Shown here: in pieces, positions 21,636-33,245 of the stretch
How positions within the stretch are numbered: position 1 is the stretch's first letter
How the letters are laid out: each line of letters starts with the position of its first letter
Assembly: GCF_030247185.1 (NCBI RefSeq)
Contig: NC_080572.1
Coordinates: 296,904,314-296,968,313 of the forward strand
DNA: 64,000 nt
Source of the DNA: Malaya genurostris
Taxonomy: Eukaryota > Arthropoda > Insecta > Diptera > Culicidae
Reading direction: 5' to 3'
Notes under the pieces: model-generated
What the model saw: only the letters and a program-made list of their open reading frames with translations
Database searches by the model: none
What the model was told of the DNA's origin: nothing
Program-made: the position numbers and the translations under genes

Positions 21636-23640
21636 AGCAGCGTTTGAGCGAATGGCTTCGATTGCACTCAGACTATCTGTGAAGAAAAAATAGTGGTTTG
21701 GAGATAATGTTTCGATTACACTCAAACTATAATGAACTGCTGCTAACTCTGCTATATAAACAGATGCAGGTTCTTGAAGCTTAAATGAAGCCGAAACATT
21801 ATTGTTGAATATACCAAACCCAGTAGCCTCTTCAATTCGTGATCCGTCCGTGTAAAATATTTTCTCAGAGTCAATATGCCTGAACTTACATGTAAATATT
21901 TTTGGGATTTCCATCGAGCGTAGGTGTTCCGGGATTCCACGCAATTCAAACTGCATGGATGTGTTGAAAAATAGAGTTGAGTCAGGGACATTTAGGATGG
22001 TGTCACGGATAGGAATATATCTTGAAGGGTTGATTTCCTGTGACATATGGTTAAAATATACTATCATGAATCTTGTTTGAGATTGAAGCTCAACTAGCCT
22101 TTCGAAGTTATTGATAACCAGGGGATTCAGTACCTCACATCTTATTAGCAGTCGCGATGAAAGCTTCCAAAAGCGATATTTCAATGGAAGAACTCCCGCC
22201 CGAACTTCAAGACTCACTGTATGTGTCGAATGCATGCAGCCTAAAGCAATTCGCAAACAACGATATTGAATTCGCTCTAATTTGATAATATGAGAGTTTG
22301 CACCGGAACGAAAGCAAACGCATCCATATTCCATCACTGAAAGTATCGTTATCTGATAGAATTTTATTAGATCTTCCGAATGAGCACCCCACCAAGATCC
22401 TGTTATTGTTCGAAGAAAATTTACTCTTTGTTGGAATTTTTTTTATCAGATATCTACTGTGTCCTCCTCACGTGCATTTGGAATCGAACCACACCCAAGG
22501 TATTTGAAAGTCAAAATCTATTGGATCATTCTTCCCATCATGCGCAGGATCATGCTTTCTTGAAAAGACGACCAGCTCTGTTTTTTCCGCCGAGAATTCG
22601 ATACCCAGATGAACAGCCCAAACGGACAAGTTATCTTAGGTATCTTGCAATGGTTTTTGCAGATCAATAGCTTCGGGGCCAGTAACTGAAACCACGCCAT
22701 CATCTGCCAATTGTCTTAGTGTACATGGGGTTACTTGACAGCTGTCAATGTCGTTTACATAGAAATTATACAGGAGCGGACTGGGGCATGAGCCTTGCGG
22801 GAGACCCATGTAGCTAATTCTGATTGTTGCCAAATCGCCATGTGAAAAATACATGCACTTTTCTGACAAAAGGTTGTGCAAATAATCATTTATAACCGCT
22901 GGAAGTCCATGTTGGTGGAGGTGGTCTGAAAGAACATCAATGGAAACTAAATCAAATGCTCCTTTAATGTCTAAAAATACATATGCCATTCGTTGTTTTT
23001 GAGCGAAGGCAATTTGGATGTCAGACGAAAGTAATGCAAGGCAATCATTCGCCCTTTTATTTATACGGAAGCCAAACTGAGTATCTGACCACAGACCGTT
23101 CGTCTCGACCCAAGTGTCGAAACGTCGCAGAATAATTTTTTCGAATAATTTTCTGATGCAGGACAATATTGCAATAACTTTCACTTGCCTCCAGTCAGGT
23201 GGAACAATATTTTGCTCAAGAAACTTGTTGAACATTTCCAACAAACGTCTTTTTGCAAGGTCGGGCAGATTCTTCACCAAGTTGAATTTAATTCTGTCCA
23301 ACCCAGGAGCGTTAATGTTACAAGACATGAGTGTTATGAAAAATTCCTCCTAAATTATGCTATGCGTAGGAACAGAATCTGGACAAACTTTCCTCGCAAA
23401 ATCAAATTTACATCGATTCGAGTATTCCTCACTCTCATTTCCTACGTTACGATTCCTTATTTGTCTGGCAGTATTCCAAAGAGTGCTCATTGAGGTTTCT
23501 CTTGACAAACGTTCGACAAAATGTCTCCAATAGCTACATTTCTTGGCCCGAAGTATGCTCTTGTACTTGGTTTCTAAAGTCAAGAATTTCGGTCTCGGTT
23601 TCCAAAAATTCTCAACCATGAAAGTGACAAAAATCAACAA

Positions 23641-24100
23641 ACAGTAAATTGTAATGAATAACTGCTCAATTGATCAAGTAAAATTAGTCCTTCGTTTCTT
23701 TCGATGAGTGTCGCAGTTGAATGCCGTAGGAAGAAAATTTGTAAAATTTCACTGCTTTTTTGTCACGAATACGACTTACTTTAGTTTTTCAAAATTTATT
23801 CCGTACAAAAATTAATAGAACTTAATCGTGAATATCTTTTGTTGTACTTTACCCGACAACATAATTTTTCCTACAAGCTTTTGGCAATATGATCCCGAAT
23901 TGGTGATTAAATTTCCAATAGTGTGCAATAACCAGAAATAACTCAAATGCAAAGCTTTACTAAACTTTGGAAACAATTAAGAAAACTCATCACGCTTACT
24001 TGCCTTTTTCGCACTCGGACGACGGTGTCGACTTAACAAGGTACATACAAGTCCCGATGTTTTACTGGACGAGTGCAGAAGGTAAATTTTGATTTAAATC
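23641..24100. repeat. Direct-repeat unit 1 (diverged copy near 25,065)
   Basis: About 23,757-23,960 matches 25,068-25,270 in the same direction (TTTTTTGTCA.GA.TACGACTTAC, TTTTCAAAATTTA, ATCGTGAATATCT). It looks like an old duplication or two copies of an unclassified repeat. Confidence 0.6.
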
Positions 24101-24920
24101 GTTCATTTCTTCTAGTGCGTTGGACGGAACTGGATGCAGTTCTGAGGATTGTCAATAATTGCATTCGGATTCTCATTACTGGATCTGATTTCGGGAACTT
24201 GAATTTTCTATTAAATTCGGGACTTAATTTCAAGTTTAGAATTTATTTTCAAAATTCAGTTTCATAACGTAGTTCCAGAATACAGGTTTAGAATTCAGAG
24301 CCTGCATGCTGGAAATGTATTCTGGAACTAGATGCCGGAATTGTATTCAGTTTCGAAGTTGTAGTTCTAGAACTATAATAACCACTAAATCCTGTGTCTG
24401 TCCTAGGCTCTGAAAATAGTTCTTGGCCTTAGGTTCGGTTCCTAGTTCCTAATTCCTGAATTCGTTCAGAATTCGTATCCCGAATTCTCATTCTGGAACA
24501 AAAATTCAGAATTCCGAAACAGAATTCATGATATGAATTCTATATCTAGATTTTGGAACAAAAATTTAGATCTGAACCAGAATTTTGAAATGACTTGAAT
24601 TTAATTCCTTATCCCGGTTTCTGAGTTCATTACCCTTATTCAAACTAAGCATGCCGGAATTGAATTTAGGAACTTGGGTTCTGGAACAAGGTTTTGAAAC
24701 TGGATTCAGTGTTTCAAGTCAGGTTCAGAATCCAAATTCAGTATTCAGTTCGAGAATTAAATTTAGCTCCTGAATTGTGACAAATTCTAAATCTAAATTA
24801 ATGAACTGAATTCTTGACCTGGATTCTAAACCTTAATTTTTTCAACTGAAATCGGAGCTGGTCCCTTGTTCCAAGTTCAGTTCCAGTCATACTTCAATGT
24901 AGAAGCTCCGTTACAATTCT
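24101..24920. repeat. Degenerate GAATTC / TTCnnGAA-rich tract
   Basis: About 800 bp in which GAATTC, TTCTGGAAC, TTCAGAATT and related words recur at irregular spacing, with no fixed period. TTCTGGAA occurs at least at about 24,320, 24,491 and 24,679. A shorter similar patch lies at about 25,420-25,530. Probably a decayed minisatellite. The words resemble the inverted GAA/TTC boxes of heat-shock elements, but function is not shown. Confidence 0.65.
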
Positions 24921-25794
24921 AGAAGCGAAGCAGTAAAAGTTGTATAATTCACACAATCGATCGACTAGTGTAAACGATTATTGATATTCGGAGGTGTGAA
25001 AGAGGCATGTTTGTTTTGTTCGTATTCACGTCCTCCAGTTATGTCTCTGACATAACCCACCCGCCTTTTTTGTCATGAGTACGACTTACCTTACTGTGGG
25101 GCGTCTTTTCAAAATTTACCGTATGAGAAAGTGATGAGTTTTTGATCGTGAATATCTCTTGCTATACCTAGTGTATCAACATCATTTTTGCTACATGTCA
25201 TCGGAAATATGATCATCAATTTATTTTCTGTCGTATGGCATAATCACACATGATTCAAAATTGAAATTTTCTAAAATGTTTGATATGAACGAATGTCTAG
25301 GAAGAAAACTTATGACGCTTTTCTCTTACCTGGGTAGGAATAAAAGATTAAAACTCGATTTATTTCATTCATTCTAGACTGTCCACTTGATTGAGCAGGA
25401 AGTAGTGCAAGTGAATCATTTCAGTTGGTTCAGACCCAGATCTCAGTTCCAGTATCAAGAATTGATTTTCTGAATATATTTTTAGGTTCAGAATTCAGCT
25501 CCAGATACAGAATCAAGCATCAGCAGTTCTGCTGCGGAACGGATTTGATTTGTGTACCGTTCGCAGTGTGAGTTTCGTTCCAAACAAGGGTAAACAAAAA
25601 TCGTGAAAATTCTGCAAATCTACCCTTCTAAGGGATATAAATGTTTACAAAAGAACTATTAGACTTACTTTTCTGGTAAAATATACAAATCGGAGGTGAG
25701 AATAAACATTTTAGTGCTCCGTTCGCAGTGCAAACTTTGCACCAAACGAGACCAAGTCGCGTAAATTGAATTTTTGGTTCAAAATGAACTTTAT
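24921..25794. other. Repeat-derived spacer (direct-repeat unit 2), no gene
   Basis: 25,065-25,420 is the second copy of the unit at 23,757. 25,420-25,530 continues the GAATTC-rich pattern. CCGTTCGCAGTG occurs at 25,558 and again at about 25,717, followed each time by a similar phrase. No coding potential was seen. Confidence 0.5.
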
Positions 25795-26480
25795 TCATCA
25801 ACGTAATCTCCATCAAGAGCAACGCAATCAGTCCAGCGCAGCTCTAGCATTTCAATACCACTTTTGTGAAACGATTTATATTTTGCCTCAAGATAGGCCT
25901 CAGTTTCAGCGATAACCTCTTCATTCGTGCGAAAGCCACTCGAAGTTCAATTCATGTAGTTTTGCCATTGTTTTGATTGACTTGTGACACGGTGCCTTGT
26001 CTTGATGAAACCGATTTTTTGCCATACGCGGTCGTTTCTTTGCAATTTCATTGATATTCACTGTTAATGGTATTTCCTTTCTCAAGATAGTCGCTAATAT
26101 TACACGTACATCTCAAATACCGAGGCCATAACCATTCCAGACGATCGTTGTTGTGATGAATCCAAGTTTCATCCATTTTCACATATCGTTGCCAAAAAAT
26201 CCGGTTTGTTACGTTTAAACAAGCACTGCTCAGAATCATCACCACGTTCTCGTTTTTAGTCAACAGTGAGCAAACATGGCATCCATTTTGAACTAAGTTT
26301 TCTCAGCCAACACGTTCTTTTGATATCTTTACGATGTCAGCTAACTCACGCAACTTCACTTTTTGATAATTCAAAACGATTTTGTGGATTTTTGTTTTCG
26401 GGTATTACCGCCTCGTTTGGACGTCCACTGCGTTTGCATCATCGGTGTCTGCACCACCACTAGTAACAAAGGAAAGGAAT
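25795..26480 (-). pseudogene. Decayed mariner transposase, internally deleted
   Basis: Minus-strand pieces in order from 26,470: KLRELADIVKISKERVG (N-terminal HTH region), DDSEQCLFKRNKPDF, MDETWIHH (first Asp), DYLEKGNTINSEY, FHQDKAPCHKS near 26,010 (second Asp), KTMAKLHELNFE, and finally an undamaged C-terminus GIEMLELRWTDCVALDGDY ending with a stop near 25,797. The block that should carry the third Asp (YSPDLAPSD in this family) is deleted between HELNFE and the tail. Multiple frameshifts. Same mariner lineage as the copies at 27.5 and 45.7 kb. Confidence 0.85.
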
Positions 26481-27006
26481 GTGGAACTAGTCGAATGAAA
26501 AATTTGAAAATTTAACTACGCTAAAAAGACTTGGTCTCAATGGTTCTTTTCCTGAACTGGGTATACACTGCTAAGCAAAAGTTTCTATCCACTATAGAGG
26601 GTTGTGTACAAGACTACACCACTTATACCATCATATTCACAAGCGAAGAGTAGTATTCAATCAGTTTATCCATTTTCAGACAAAAGAAAAATTGTAGTTG
26701 AAGGTTGAGTATACACAACGGTAGAGATAACTTGGCTAAAAACTCAGTTTGTAGCCAAGAGTTTGTAATACGAAATTAATAAACATGTTTTGAACCAGCC
26801 TACCTCCCTCCCTCCCACTAAAACATTTTACAATCTTGTCGAGCTGAATAGAATGGCATACAAGACGAGGGGTCCTCAGAGCTCCGATCAAAAGTTGGGT
26901 TTTACAGCAATTTTATTACCTTTCTAGAGAGAAAGACTAAACATTTAACATATTTTATCCATTTACTTTTACCTAACTTTTTCACTTTCACCTAACAGAT
27001 TGCTAA
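26481..27006. other. No gene seen
   Basis: AT-rich DNA. A short run of CCTCCCTCCCTCCC lies near 26,803. No frames or repeats of note. Confidence 0.5.
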
Positions 27007-27190
27007 ATGTCGGTGGAGATCGGCGACTGCATAACATCCCCATTTACTATCAGCTCTGAAGCTCCACAGGGATGTAATCTCGGATCGTGTATATTTTATC
27101 TCTATCTGAATGACTTGAATGTTTTGCTAAAATATATGAAATTATCGTTCACGGCTGTTGTTCAGGCTATATTGTTGCTACCGAATGATA
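27007..27190 (+). pseudogene. Non-LTR reverse transcriptase fragment
   Basis: The frame from 27,007 encodes CITSPFTISSEAPQGCNLGS followed by CIFYLYLNDLNVL. This is the motif B block (SGVPQG..LGP.LF..Y.NDL) of a jockey/CR1-type reverse transcriptase. The following YADD motif is lost (the sequence reads SFTAVVQAI). There are no flanking domains and it is a small orphan fragment. Confidence 0.7.
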
Positions 27191-27484
27191 TTCTACGCAT
27201 TAAAGTCATTCAGCTTTATTCTATTAATTTCTATGAAGAGATCCTTTATGTCAATGGCTCCCAGAGTGATCCGTAGTGCCTCTGTCGCAGTGCGCTACTT
27301 TATCTTAAGTTGAGTGTAACATTCAAATTAATAAATAATTTTGGCTTGTCGACCATATTGGATATTGAATTTTTTTTTAATCAGAATACGTCCTAGAGAC
27401 ATTTTTGCAAAAAAAACATCTTTGATGGAGAAGAGTGTTCAGCTTTAGTAACTTATGTTTTAATGTTTTATTTTTTTTAATTAA
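27191..27484. other. AT-rich spacer
   Basis: Nothing recognisable apart from possible continued LINE decay. Confidence 0.45.
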
Positions 27485-28095
27485 CACATGGATCAATAAG
27501 TCCCGAGACTAAAGCAGAGATGGCACTCGTAGTAAACCAGTAATTACGTCTTTCTAGAGTACTAACCTTTGCTTGAAACGGGTCAAAATTTTAAGTCGAT
27601 CCGACCAGAAACAGCTGAGTTATCGAGGTTGAAGTAAAGTCATTTTGTAGTTTGTTTAAAAAATGGAAAAAAACGAGTTTCGTGTTTTGATAAAACATTG
27701 TTTTTTAATGGATAAGAACACCGTGCAAGCGAAACAATGGATTGAAAAATGTTATCCGGACTCTTGTCCATCAAAAGCAACGATTTGTCGGTGGTTCGCC
27801 GAGTTTAAACGAGGTCGTACCGACACAAATGACGCGGAACGCTCGGGTAGACCTGTGGAAGCCGTTACACCGGAAAATGTGAGTGAAGTGACAAAAATTA
27901 TAATGAAAGATCGTAAAGTGAAGCTCCGTGAGATTGCTGAGATGACACAGATATCATATGGAAGTGTATTTACTATCCTTCATGAAAACTTGAAAAAGGT
28001 TTTTTCCAAGTGGGTGCCGCGATTGCTTTCGATGGAACAAAAACAAGTCGATGAAAACAATGGCGAAATTGAACGAATTGGGCTTTGATCTGCTT
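27485..28095 (+). mobile_element. Internally deleted mariner element
   Basis: A terminal-repeat-like sequence (ACACATGGATCAATAAGTCC) starts near 27,485 and is followed by a 170-bp leader and a transposase start at 27,663. The transposase middle is missing. A clean fusion near 28,055 joins the N-terminal domain to the sequence for TMAKLNELGFDLL, in another frame, which in mariners lies just before the YSPDLAP block. The right terminal repeat was not identified with confidence. Confidence 0.75.
27663..28088 (+). CDS. Intact frame for mariner DNA-binding domain only
   Basis: This 141-codon uninterrupted frame begins at the natural mariner start (MEKNEFRVLIKHCFLMDKN). It covers the paired-like HTH domains: residues about 10-60 with KATICRWFAEFKRGRTDT, the linker SGRPVEAVTPENV, and residues about 80-115 with LREIAEMTQISYGSVFTIL. 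WVPRLLSMEQKQ follows at about residues 118-130, where the deletion begins. No catalytic Asp is present. In mariner the N-terminal half binds the terminal repeats, so the product could in principle bind ends without cutting. Whether it is expressed is unknown. The last 10 residues are read out of frame across the deletion. Confidence 0.6.
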   Translation: MEKNEFRVLIKHCFLMDKNTVQAKQWIEKCYPDSCPSKATICRWFAEFKRGRTDTNDAERSGRPVEAVTPENVSEVTKIIMKDRKVKLREIAEMTQISYGSVFTILHENLKKVFSKWVPRLLSMEQKQVDENNGEIERIGL

Positions 28096-28499
28096 TGAAT
28101 ATGGTTTAAAAAAAAACAAACACACGGAATTTTCATACAAAATCACAATATATGATTTAAAAAAAATGACCCTTATCAACCGTATATAGTGCACCTGTAC
28201 GATGCACTGTACAATTAAGATTTAGTGTTTTTTTTTTTCACTAACCCTCCACTCTCTCCCATACCAAAAAGCTAGTTTTAGAGCCCCCTGGTAATGGGGC
28301 TATTTTCAGTCATAGACAACAAAACAAATTCAAAAACGGCTGCAAAAATATTTAAATTCTTAAAGCAACATTATGAAATAACGTACCTCTTTCAATATGA
28401 ATAAAACGAAACATTTGCTTCTACTGTATATTTACTCTTTCAAAGAAGCACATATATTGAGCAAGAAATATTTACAATTTATAGTTTAGGTTTTTGTAA
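28096..28499. other. AT-rich spacer
   Basis: A tract GCACCTGTACGATGCACTGT near 28,191 is partly palindromic; otherwise no feature. Confidence 0.45.
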
Positions 28500-28845
28500 T
28501 GCGAGAACAGTCTCTGGATTAAGATTAGTGATTAGTACCTTGAATGGTCAAAATTTAATGAGAGAGATCTGTATAAAGCTGCACTAAAGGAAATGGAAAG
28601 GGTAGATTGAATGTAATTCTGATGCATCGAATTTGTAACATTTGCGATTTCTTCAACTTTGAAGATCTTAACGTTTTAAAACTCCACGCAGTAATGAGAT
28701 TTTCTTTACATGATATTCCCATTACATGGTATTCCGAGGACAACGTAGAATCCAGAAAGATTCCCAAATATTTAAAAACTGCCACACTTTCTATAACATT
28801 GCCGTCAATATTTAATTGGGAAGCGTTGGAAGAAATTTTCTGATT
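28500..28845 (-). pseudogene. Non-LTR reverse transcriptase thumb fragment
   Basis: Minus-strand frame: ISSNASQLNIDGNVIESV followed by AVFKYLGIFLDSTLS. FKYLG..LD..L is the conserved block after the catalytic YADD motif in jockey/CR1-type reverse transcriptases. Decay sets in after about 40 further residues (LRSSKLKKSQMLQIRC). Orphan fragment on the opposite strand to the piece at 27,007. Confidence 0.7.
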
Positions 28846-30839
28846 AATCGAAAGATTTAATATTTTGTAGACCTAAAGTGAGCAGGTTTTTAGAGAAATA
28901 TTATTGTAGAATCAGTAAATTATAAAAGAATTTGAACTGACATTCAGGTAAGCGAAGCCGTAAACTTGGACTACCAGAGAGTTTCATCTTGCATATGATC
29001 GTTGATAGATAGAAAGAACAGTAAGGGTCCGATATTACTTCCCTATTGAACGCATATGCTTACTAGTTTTGAAGAATTGGCAAGTTAGAAATTGATGGAT
29101 TATGTCGAAGATTGTGCTTAAGAAGTGCGTACATATGATCTTCTTTCGAAAACTAATGAACCTACACTGTATAAAAATGAAAACGATTTTCGTCCTGAAC
29201 AAATTTTAACAACGAAAATAACTTTTCACTGATTTTAGTTTCAAAGTCCTGATTTCACTGGAAACGAACAATACCATATATAGGCTAATCAAAAAGCATA
29301 GATGTTAACTTTCAATTGAATTTTTCCATCCCTCCAAATGGTACAGTCGAAATACTTGTAATCAAATATTAATATACACTTTCGGGCACTTTTGTGACCA
29401 TTATTGAAAAAACATTTTAATTTCATATGACAAGTGGTTTTTAATGTTTCCATTGATCGTTTTGAGTGCATCTGTATCCTCGAGTGCCCCATTTACAAGC
29501 ATCTGAGACGCTGTGACGATGATTGAATTATATCGACCGGTGGTAGCTCGTGGCAAAGTCACACATTAGAAATTTATTGTCGTCCTAAAAGCAGATGTCA
29601 TTCAACTCATCGTAAATTATTCACCAATAATCTGCCAGTACATTTGGTGTTGTGTAACGTTGGTGCCAAAATGAATGGCTTAACCTTGTTTCGATTACAT
29701 TTCGCCCTCTGACTGGTTAAGGGCTCATCTCCAGGGATTAGCAGCAGCAGTTACAATCGTCCGGATTTCGAAGAATTAATGTTCGCACTATTTTCGAATA
29801 CGGGAAACACACCCACCACCCATCGGAATAATCAGTCTTTGTGCGGGATTGGTAAACATATTTACAAGCAGGTTTAACAAAAACATGTACCGCGACAGTC
29901 ATGGATGAGCCCGGGGCGCCTCGAACGTGTCTATGAATATTTACGACCTGTGTGAGATCCCGTAGTGCTACTTACAATAACGACAATAATGAGGTAAAAT
30001 GGGATTGAAAATTGATAGGAAGTCTGTCATTGGGCGTTTCGTTAGACTGCTACTGATCGATTGTCACCGGATAATCAAGTGGGCCGCCATTGTCCGACAC
30101 GACTGGAGGGGGGTGGTGGCTCGTGCTCCGATACATCGATTGCTGCCTCAGTCCAGTATCATACTGGGATGGATGTGGGCGACGAAAAATGGCGAACAGA
30201 CAGGCGCAGCATGTGATTCAACGAACGAACAGGATCAGGCGAAGTGTTACGAGAAGGATAACTTTCCATTCCCGGGTGTTTCGATCTGTCTGACAAATTG
30301 CATTCACGAGACTTTTTTCACACTGCTAACTACGAAGCAGTTGACACTTTTATCGGTGCTGCGACAGAGATTTGTTCGAACTTGTTACACATACAATACG
30401 AAATTGTGATCATACAATAATTGTCTTTGCAGGACTACAGATGGTGTATCCAATGCATTCATGGAATTACGTGGTGTTACCGCTTCTAAATTAACACTTA
30501 TAAAGGTTTGGGGGGGGGGGTCTAAAAAGTTGTTCCACGTACAAGTTCGGTAGGAAAATTACAAGCACCATAACGGCATTGCAAACTCAACACATTTGAT
30601 TCACAACTAAAGAAAAGCCTTGGTATTACATTCCTGTAGTGGAATTTGACCTTCTGTTCCAACAGACTTCGCAGCCGATTCAGAGTGTACAGAACCATTG
30701 CATGGCTAGGTTGGGACTAGAACATATTTCAAACAGTCATACAAACGAATTCGAATCGTTGAAACATTCAAATGAAATAGGAAATTGCGAATAATGTTAT
30801 AATAAATTTAAAATCAAGGAATCATTGAAGTTATTTTAC
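28846..30839. other. Unique-looking DNA, no gene recognised
   Basis: 29,999-30,409 is a 136-codon plus frame without domains, a plausible splice context or recognisable similarity. A run of ten G lies near 30,511. Otherwise AT-rich. Confidence 0.45.
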
Positions 30840-31390
30840 TTGAAATGTTTCTCATCGCTTTCTACACATTGTACCCATTCTGTCAGATAAATTGACTCTC
30901 TTTGATGTTAAACCACTGAATAAGCCATTTTCCGCAAATTTCCTATAGAACCAAAGCGCTGCCCAGAAAATTAGATGCCCAACGATGCAAAGACGTGGCA
31001 ATCGGATGGGACCAAATTTAGTGAGTAAGCCGGATGGTCCAACATTTTCCACTGGGGTGGGATATCGCCTTTCAACTTGTGCGATGCTGCATTGTCGTGG
31101 ATCAAAATCACCTTTTTCTAATCACCAAAGTACATCCCACACACAGCACGACCTAACGAATGTGTCGATTTGTACGTACTGTCGAAGTCGATGCTTCACC
31201 TTGATTCACTTACGATTTATTGACGTTAAGGATTTAAAAAAACAGGAAACAGGATTTTCTTCTGTGTCGTTGAAGCCGCTATTCAGTTTTCAATTTGTTT
31301 CATGGTCAATTCATACGGCACCCACACTCCTGAATCTTTCCCGTGGCTTATAGATGATTAGAATTTTTTCACTTTTGAATGATCAACATC
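30840..31390 (-). pseudogene. Decayed mariner transposase with lost third Asp
   Basis: Minus-strand pieces: GVWVPYELTMKQIEN near 31,320 (region just after the N-terminal domain), then a deletion, then VILIHDNAASHKLKGDIP near 31,100 (second Asp), then DHPAYSLNLVPSDCHVF near 31,030. The last block corresponds to YSPDLAPSD of mariners, with the catalytic Asp replaced by Asn. The first-Asp block is missing. Frames are broken by stops. Confidence 0.75.
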
Positions 31391-32186
31391 TCTGTAAGCT
31401 GCCGTTCGGAAATCGGAAAATCGGAATCTTCTTGTTCGACTATTCGAAACCGCGTTTCACATGTTTGAAGTGATAGAGCACGATCGTTACAAGCTTCAAC
31501 AACGTACGAATACATTTATCATCGTTTAAAAATATATGCTCAAAATTTGTTTCGTGCGCCGATACCTTTGACGCACGATAACAACTCATTGCAAAACTTT
31601 TTTCGAAAGACGTCACCTCGGTTTTAACTTCCAATACAACGAAATAAAATGACAACTAATAGCAACACAAAACACAGAATGCCACCTATTGGGGAAAATC
31701 TACAATTAATTAAAACGACACCTGGTGTTTCTTTAAATGATAATTCTAACAATCAGTGTTGGGAAAATCATGATCAGAAAAAGTTTATTTTATTATCACT
31801 TGTGAAAAAAGCAGTACAAGATAACGATACAAGGATCTACAAAACTCTGAGCTTCGAAGTTCACGAGTGATTTTTTTGTGTCAGCGAAACTTGATGACGA
31901 ATTTCCACCCACAGTATCGTCAAAGAAATAATTGAAAGGGAGAAGAGTTTCCGATGATATTTTGATTTCCACTACGCTTCAGTTCGACGCCGACAAGATT
32001 TAGTTATTATATTTTCATCAATAAAAATGAAATACAATTTCTACTAAATAAATTCACTACTGAATCGCAACTGAGAAAAAGTGACTGCGATATTTTCAAT
32101 GTACTTAGGGTGATCAATATGAACAACTATATTTTATTCCACATTCCAAATAGTGACGAAAAACTGTTTTAATTCCAGCTTCACAG
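31391..32186. other. No gene seen
   Basis: AT-rich with short frames (31,440-31,655 minus, 31,649-31,870 plus) that carry no domain. Confidence 0.5.
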
Positions 32187-32370
32187 CACTATTGAGATTA
32201 AACCCAATAAAACGCTATTTAGCATGAATTTGATTTATAAAAGTAACAGGAGCGCAGCATTTTGCATGTCTCAAACACACAGCAGGCGCAGCGCCGCGTT
32301 TCAATTGGCATAGCGATAACCTGCACTTCTGTTACTTTAGTATGTGATATTCAAGCTGTATTGAAAAATA
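32187..32370. mobile_element. MITE copy 1 (pair with 44,222-44,390)
   Basis: Inverted ends about 45 bp long: AAAACGCTATTTAGCATGAA...GTAACAGGAGCGCAG and the mirrored CTGCACTTCTGTTAC...ATTCAAGCTGTATTG. Non-coding. The same arrangement recurs at 44.22-44.39 kb. Confidence 0.75.
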
Positions 32371-33245
32371 TTTTTTAATTTGTTGCAAAACATGCTTTGT
32401 GATTGTTTTTTTACCTTTTTCATATAGAAAGGTTATGCAATCACTGTGAAAACCGACTTTTGAACCGAGGCCCGGAGGGCAGAGTGTCATATACCATTCG
32501 ACTCAGCTCGTCGAGTACTCAAAATGTCTGTATGTGTATGTGTGTATGTAACGTTTTTTTGCACTAACTTTTCTCGGAGATGGCTTAACCGATTTTCACA
32601 AACTTAAATTCAAATGAAAGGTCTTACAAAATTCCTGGATATTATTTGGATCCGACTTCCGGTTCCGGAATTATGGGGTAAAATGTGCAAAAAATTATGA
32701 AAATAAGTGCACTAACTTTTCTCAGAGATGGCTGAACCGATTTTCACAAACTTCAAATGAAAGGTCTTAAGGTCTCATACAAAATTCCTGAATATTACTT
32801 GAATTCGACTTCCGGTTCGGGAGTTATGGGGTAAAATGTGCAGAAAAAAAAAATAAGTGTTCTAACTTTTCTCATAGATGGCGCAACCGATTTTCACAAA
32901 CTTAGGTTCAAATGAAAGGTCCTGTGGTCCCATACGTAATTCCTTAATTTCATCGGGATCCGAGTTCCAAATCCGGAAATATAGAGTAAAGTGTGTGAAA
33001 AATTTTATACCATCACTGAAAAAGGGCGAAAACCCGTGAAAAGTTTTGTAAATCGACCTCAAATGATCTCCAATTGAGAGTTTTTATCAGTAGATGGTAA
33101 AACAAACCGATAAACGATTTCGGTTATTCTTTTAAGAATCGAAGAAAATTATTTTTAAGAATACCACAGTATTATATATGACAGTATGATTGATATGAGA
33201 AAGGCATCATTACACCACTAGGTGGATTAAAACAGGTGAAACTAC
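32371..33245 (+). repeat. Dispersed mosquito-type repeat, complete-looking copy
   Basis: The ordered parts are a left block (CCTTTTTCATATAGAAAGG; CCCGGAGGGC; ACTCAGCTCGTCGAG; ATGTCTGTATGTGTATG), then three units of about 150 bp. Each unit contains CTAACTTTTCTC.GAGATGG, CCGATTTTCACAAACTT, CAAATGAAAGGTC, GACTTCCGGTTC and GGGGTAAAATGTGC. Then come a non-tandem 3' module (TTTATACCATCACT, GATCTCCAATTG) and the end block GAGAAAGGCATCATTACACC followed by ACTAGGTGGATTAA. The same order is seen at 52.06-53.08 and 55.1-57.0 kb. Confidence 0.85.

Larger units (their letters stand above)
20200..23640 (-). pseudogene. 5'-truncated I-clade-like LINE (RT + RNase H)
   Basis: Read on the minus strand. 23,328-22,636 is the reverse transcriptase: KGAFDLVS with motif A Asp, GLPQGSCPSPLLYNFYVND as motif B, and LADDGVVS in place of the usual YADD. 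A stretch after VKVIAIL appears to be deleted. A frame change leads to 22,337-21,624, the connection region and the start of RNase H: FYTDGS, IAELAAVHYSL and FFTDSLSAIEA. RNase H resumes at 21,084 with WVPAHCSIPGNERADILAK, which carries the fourth acidic residue. Then comes a Cys/His motif, CACGEGC...DHIVWTC (about 20,660), with the frame ending at 20,452. An RNase H domain after RT is typical of the I clade. The endonuclease and ORF1 are absent. The 540-bp gap in RNase H is a younger insertion. The 3' UTR is placed down to about 20,200 by weak resemblance only. Confidence 0.88.

Noticed and set aside
29999..30409. 136-codon plus frame in GC-richer DNA
   Set aside because: No recognisable domain, no splice or promoter evidence, and composition no different from surrounding unique DNA.
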